Positions 48,037 through 51,138 of a stretch of DNA of 51,138 bases are shown piece after piece. A program made the translations under genes and the position numbers. Below the pieces are notes generated by a model. The model ran no database searches and was not told the DNA's origin. It saw only the letters and a list, made by a program, of their open reading frames with translations. The stretch is from Sphingosinicella sp. (GTDB lineage Bacteria; Pseudomonadota; Alphaproteobacteria; Sphingomonadales; Sphingomonadaceae), in NCBI GenBank assembly GCA_013816585.1, contig JACDEE010000020.1, forward strand, positions 1 to 51,138, written 5' to 3'. The first letter of the stretch is position 1, and the number at the start of each line of letters is the position of its first letter.

Positions 48037-50823
48037 TCAGAAGCCGACCGAAACTCGTCCGTAGACGAAGCGGCCGTTGAAGCCGAACGGCGAGAAGCCG
48101 GTATAGGGCAGATAGACGAAATTCGCCGGATAGACGCCGCCGCCCGGACGGGCGCCGGTCGGCCGTCGATCGGGATAGACGTCGAACAGATTATTCGCGC
48201 CCACCGCCAGCTGTACCGTGTCCATCAGTTCGTAGCGAAGCTCCAGATCGGTGATCCATTTCGGGCTGAGCACCTGGTCGTCGGGGCCCAGCGCCGTCAG
48301 GCTGTTGGGATCGCTGGCCGGCACTGCCGCGTCCGGCGCCACTACTTTGCCGTAGCGCGTGGTGCGAGCCGTCAGGCCGAAATCACCAATGTCGCCATCG
48401 GCGCTGAACACGATCTTGTTCTTGGGCTGGCCGTCAGTGAAGCGGATGCCTTCGACCCGGCCGAACAGGACGATCCCCGGAATTGCGGCGAGCGGCCCGA
48501 GGTCATTCTTGCGCTCGTCGATCTTGGTCTCGTTGGAATTGAAGGCGCCGGTCAGGGTCCAATTGCCGTAGCTCGGATCGCCGAAGCGATAGCTGGCGAT
48601 GACATCGAAGCCCTTTGTCGTGGTATCAAGGCCGTTGATGAAGAAGCGCGCCGCGCCGACGCTCTGGAATCCGTTGGCGTCCAGGATCGCCTTTACGGCG
48701 TCTCTCACCGCCTGGCTGCCCGTGCCGGCCGCGCCCAGATTTTCGGTCAAGACGATCCGGTCCTTGATCTCGATATTATAATAATCGGCGGTGACCGTCA
48801 GGCCGCGCATAGGATTCAGCACCAGACCGGCGCTCATGTTGACCGATTTTTCGGGTTCCAGATCTTTGGAGCCTAAAGCGCGGGCGACCGGGCTGTCGAC
48901 CGGCACCGTGCTGATGTCGACTGGGAATCCACCAATGAAGTTGGTCGAAGTAGTCGTGAAAAATTGCTGGTGGAGGGACGGAGCGCGAAAGCCATTGGAT
49001 ATGGAGCCGCGGATCGCGATTCCTTCCACCGGTTCGTAGCGCGCGGCGAGCTTCCCGTTCACTGTGTCGCCGAAATCCGAATAATGTTCGTAGCGGCCCG
49101 CCGCGGTGACGGTGACGTTGTCGGCAACTTCCGCGTCGAGTTCGAGATAGGTCGACCAGCTGTGGCGATTTTCATCCGTAGCGCTTGAGGTGGGGAAACC
49201 GGGGAATCCCTGCGCTCCCACCAGGGCCTGCCGGCCCGGGAAGCTGCAAATGCCGGTTCCGGCGTTAAAGACTCCGATTTGCGCAGCGCAGTTCGCCGCA
49301 TTGGTGGCGAATGAAGCGCGAAACAGCGGGCCGGCAGCGAAGGATTGCTGTTCGCCCGGACGGATGCCGAAATTCTCGCGCCGATATTCGACACCAGCCG
49401 CGACCGAGAGCGGGCCGGCGAAGCCGACCGCGAATTCACGCGAGAAATCGAGGTTCGCCAGCCATTGCCCGAAACGAAGGCCACCTGAATCGAAATTCGA
49501 CTGGCTTTGCGGGCCGAACGACGTGTTGAGGCTGTTCCGGGTTTCGTAATCGAAGCTGTTATGCCCATAGCCGATCGAAAAATCGCTCTTCCATCCGGCG
49601 ACCTCACCGCGGATACCGAGCGTTCCCGAATAATCCTCAAGATCGCTGCCGATGAAGGGGAGGAACCCGTCCGGCCGCAGCGGCACGAAATTGGAAGCGT
49701 TGGCGGACTGATTGGGCAGCAGGACCGAGAAATCGCGATTGTTGGCGGAGCCCGACTGGCGGTAATTGGCGGCGCTGAGGCCGTCGCGCTTGCCATAGGA
49801 GCCAAAGGCGTAAAGTTCGAATACTTCACCCACGGGCAGCCCGGAATTGACGAAGAAATTCCAATCCTCGGTCGCGGCATCGCCATAGATGAAGCTTAGC
49901 CGGTCGAAGGTCAGCTCGCGCGGGTCGAACGCCGCGGTCGGCCGGTTGTAATTGGGACGGACATCGTAGCCCGAACGGTTGGTGGCATTGCGGTCGCGAT
50001 ATTCGGCGGTCAGATTGACGAAGCCGGTGCCGATCGGAAGGCCCAAATTGGCGCCGATCGTCCAGATTTCTCCATCGCGTGCCTTGCGCTCTCCATCATA
50101 AGTGGCGGCGAGGACCCGACCGTCGGTGGGATCGAAGAAGGGCTGCCCGCCGGCATTGGCCTGCAGGCCGCTCAGTTCGCCCACGCCGTCCAGCGTCGTG
50201 ATATATTTGCCGTATGTGGCGGTGGCGCGGCCGCCATGATCCGAAGTCTTGAGGCGGATATTGATCACGCCGGCAATGGCGTCGGACCCATATTGCGAGG
50301 AGGCGCCGTCGCGGAGCACTTCGATCCGCTCGATGGCGAGGGTCGGGATGAGATTCAGATCGACGGCCGCGCTGCCGCGTCCGATCGTGCCGTTGACGTT
50401 TATCAGCGAGGTGACGTGGCGCCTCTTGCCGTTGACGAGTACCAATGTCTGGTCCGGTGACAGACCGCGGAGAGTGGCCGGGCGGAGCACGTCGGTACCG
50501 TCGGCGATCGACGGCTGCGGGAAGTTGAACGAAGGCACCAACTGGTTGAGCAGCTTGTTGACTTCGGTCGTGCCACTATTGGTCAATGCCTCGCTGGAAA
50601 GCACATCGATCGGGACCGGGCTATCGGCGACGGTTCGGTCGCTCCGGCGCGTACCGGTGACGATGATCGTGTCCTGCGGCGCCACTTCTTCATTGGTGGT
50701 GCCTGGATCGTCGGCGGCCGCTACCTCGGCGGGCGGCGACTGATTTTGCGCGGCGGCCGGCATTGCCGTGAGCGCAAGAGAGGAGAGCGTCGTCAAAAGG
50801 AACGCGCGCGAAAGATTAGCCAT
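48037..50823 (-). CDS. TonB-dependent outer-membrane receptor
   Basis: A 928-residue receptor. The signal peptide spans residues 1-26 (ending AMPAAAQ), followed by a Pro/Ala-rich linker and a TonB-box-like DTIIVTGTRR near residue 50. The plug domain is at about 60-190 (PVPIDVLSSEALTNSG, GLSPDQTLVLVNGKRRH, IERIEVLRDGASSQYGSDAIAGVINI). The large beta-barrel ends in the C-terminal aromatic signature GRVSVGF. The substrate is unknown; the plug type is shared by many sphingomonad receptors for carbohydrates, peptides or aromatic compounds. The frame extends to 50871, but the ATG at 50823 has GGGGG upstream and starts the signal peptide. No transporter gene is adjacent. Confidence 0.92.
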   Translation of the reverse strand: MANLSRAFLLTTLSSLALTAMPAAAQNQSPPAEVAAADDPGTTNEEVAPQDTIIVTGTRRSDRTVADSPVPIDVLSSEALTNSGTTEVNKLLNQLVPSFNFPQPSIADGTDVLRPATLRGLSPDQTLVLVNGKRRHVTSLINVNGTIGRGSAAVDLNLIPTLAIERIEVLRDGASSQYGSDAIAGVINIRLKTSDHGGRATATYGKYITTLDGVGELSGLQANAGGQPFFDPTDGRVLAATYDGERKARDGEIWTIGANLGLPIGTGFVNLTAEYRDRNATNRSGYDVRPNYNRPTAAFDPRELTFDRLSFIYGDAATEDWNFFVNSGLPVGEVFELYAFGSYGKRDGLSAANYRQSGSANNRDFSVLLPNQSANASNFVPLRPDGFLPFIGSDLEDYSGTLGIRGEVAGWKSDFSIGYGHNSFDYETRNSLNTSFGPQSQSNFDSGGLRFGQWLANLDFSREFAVGFAGPLSVAAGVEYRRENFGIRPGEQQSFAAGPLFRASFATNAANCAAQIGVFNAGTGICSFPGRQALVGAQGFPGFPTSSATDENRHSWSTYLELDAEVADNVTVTAAGRYEHYSDFGDTVNGKLAARYEPVEGIAIRGSISNGFRAPSLHQQFFTTTSTNFIGGFPVDISTVPVDSPVARALGSKDLEPEKSVNMSAGLVLNPMRGLTVTADYYNIEIKDRIVLTENLGAAGTGSQAVRDAVKAILDANGFQSVGAARFFINGLDTTTKGFDVIASYRFGDPSYGNWTLTGAFNSNETKIDERKNDLGPLAAIPGIVLFGRVEGIRFTDGQPKNKIVFSADGDIGDFGLTARTTRYGKVVAPDAAVPASDPNSLTALGPDDQVLSPKWITDLELRYELMDTVQLAVGANNLFDVYPDRRPTGARPGGGVYPANFVYLPYTGFSPFGFNGRFVYGRVSVGF

Positions 50824-51007
50824 TTTCAAAACCCCCAAAGTCGCAGCCCCCCGAGGCCACGTGTGGCGCATAGATTACGTGAAAATCAGTAAGATAGAAG
50901 CGGTTTCTTTAGGCGGGCGTCATGCGCGCCCGGAAGTCGCGCGCAGTCCGGATGCTCAGGTCATGCCGCCAACGAGAACTCGTCCCCGGTCAGAGCCGCC
51001 CCGAGCA

Positions 51008-51138
51008 TGTTGTTAGGTGTTTAGTCCCGTTGTGTGGCGATACGGAGCGATCTTGAATTGAGCCGGGTCTTGTGTCCAGACGCGGGCGACATATTCGTAG
51101 GGTGTAAGGCCGCGGAGGGTCTTCAGCCGGCGACCGTG
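51008..51138 (-). mobile_element. End of an IS481-type insertion sequence
   Basis: TGTTGTTAGG at 51008-51017 lies just beyond the transposase stop and has the TGT terminus usual for IS481-type inverted repeats. The other end is outside the window, so the repeat cannot be confirmed. Confidence 0.5.
51013..51138 (-). CDS. IS481-family transposase, C-terminal fragment cut by window edge
   Basis: The last 41 codons of a minus-strand gene read GRRLKTLRGLTPYEYVARVW, then TQDPAQFKIAPYRHTTGLNT and a TAA stop at 51013-51015. The RLKTLRGLTPYEY and HHTTGLNT-like ends are diagnostic of IS481-type integrase-core transposases. The rest lies beyond the window. No DDE residues can be checked. Confidence 0.85.
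   Translation of the reverse strand, partial: HGRRLKTLRGLTPYEYVARVWTQDPAQFKIAPYRHTTGLNT

Overview
The window reads as a GC-rich alphaproteobacterial chromosome, most likely of the order Sphingomonadales. The reasons are the style of the RpoB/RpoC, acetyl-CoA synthetase and arginine enzymes, a CarO/BtuB-style large TonB receptor, sphingomonad-type -35/-10 elements, and many 4-nt ATGA/GTGA/TTGA overlaps between genes. It is mostly chromosomal housekeeping and metabolism. Both edges are cut inside insertion sequences of two different families: an IS5-type transposase N-terminus at 1-64 and an IS481-type transposase C-terminus at 51013-51138. No prophage, CRISPR array or rRNA was seen.

Layout. 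170-2259: a tandem DUF1428 protein and a VOC protein, divergent from an HxlR regulator. 2335-4876: a tight three-gene set (type-2 hydroxyacyl-CoA dehydrogenase-like SDR, Asp/Glu racemase-like protein, alpha-methylacyl-CoA racemase family), convergent with acetyl-CoA synthetase (4873-6798). 6999-8129: a SleB-type cell-wall hydrolase. 8133-13759 (minus): an arginine operon argC-argJ-argB-argF-argR-argG, with a palindromic ARG-box-like operator just upstream of argC. 13798-21252 (minus): a candidate 5-oxoproline operon of a secreted amidohydrolase, fused 5-oxoprolinase, DUF969, DUF979 and DUF2891. 21344-22887: purT and a NIPSNAP protein. 23680-27606: a four-gene operon of a single-domain response regulator, a TPR/YaiO-type outer-membrane barrel, a membrane-anchored HEAT-repeat protein and a processive-type family 2 glycosyltransferase. 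27973-28968: a secreted His-tailed protein of unknown function. 29229-29304: tRNA-Thr(UGU). 29323-31587: a DUF429-like protein and a mechanosensitive-channel-like protein. 31712-35769: a methionine operon under an S-box-like (SAM-I/IV clan) riboswitch, encoding an aspartate kinase-homoserine dehydrogenase fusion without ACT domains, a MetX-type acyltransferase and a cystathionine gamma-synthase-type enzyme. 35779-38471 (minus): rarA, a GT4 glycosyltransferase and a 37-residue membrane protein. 38548-47075 (minus): rpoC and rpoB with their own promoter, a leader hairpin and a strong terminator. 47307-50823 (minus): a DUF4126 protein and a TonB-dependent receptor.

How the parts connect. Three control points can be read in the sequence: ArgR with its operator ahead of the arginine operon that encodes it; a SAM aptamer followed by a Shine-Dalgarno-hiding hairpin ahead of the methionine operon; and a terminator-like hairpin in the rpoB leader. 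The 5-oxoproline operon would yield glutamate, the substrate of the arginine pathway encoded directly downstream on the same strand. The most system-like unexplained module is the response regulator/YaiO/HEAT/GT2 operon, which looks like a small synthase-dependent exopolysaccharide machine. The most distinctive metabolic feature is the ACT-less kinase-dehydrogenase fusion that appears to have RNA control in place of allosteric control.
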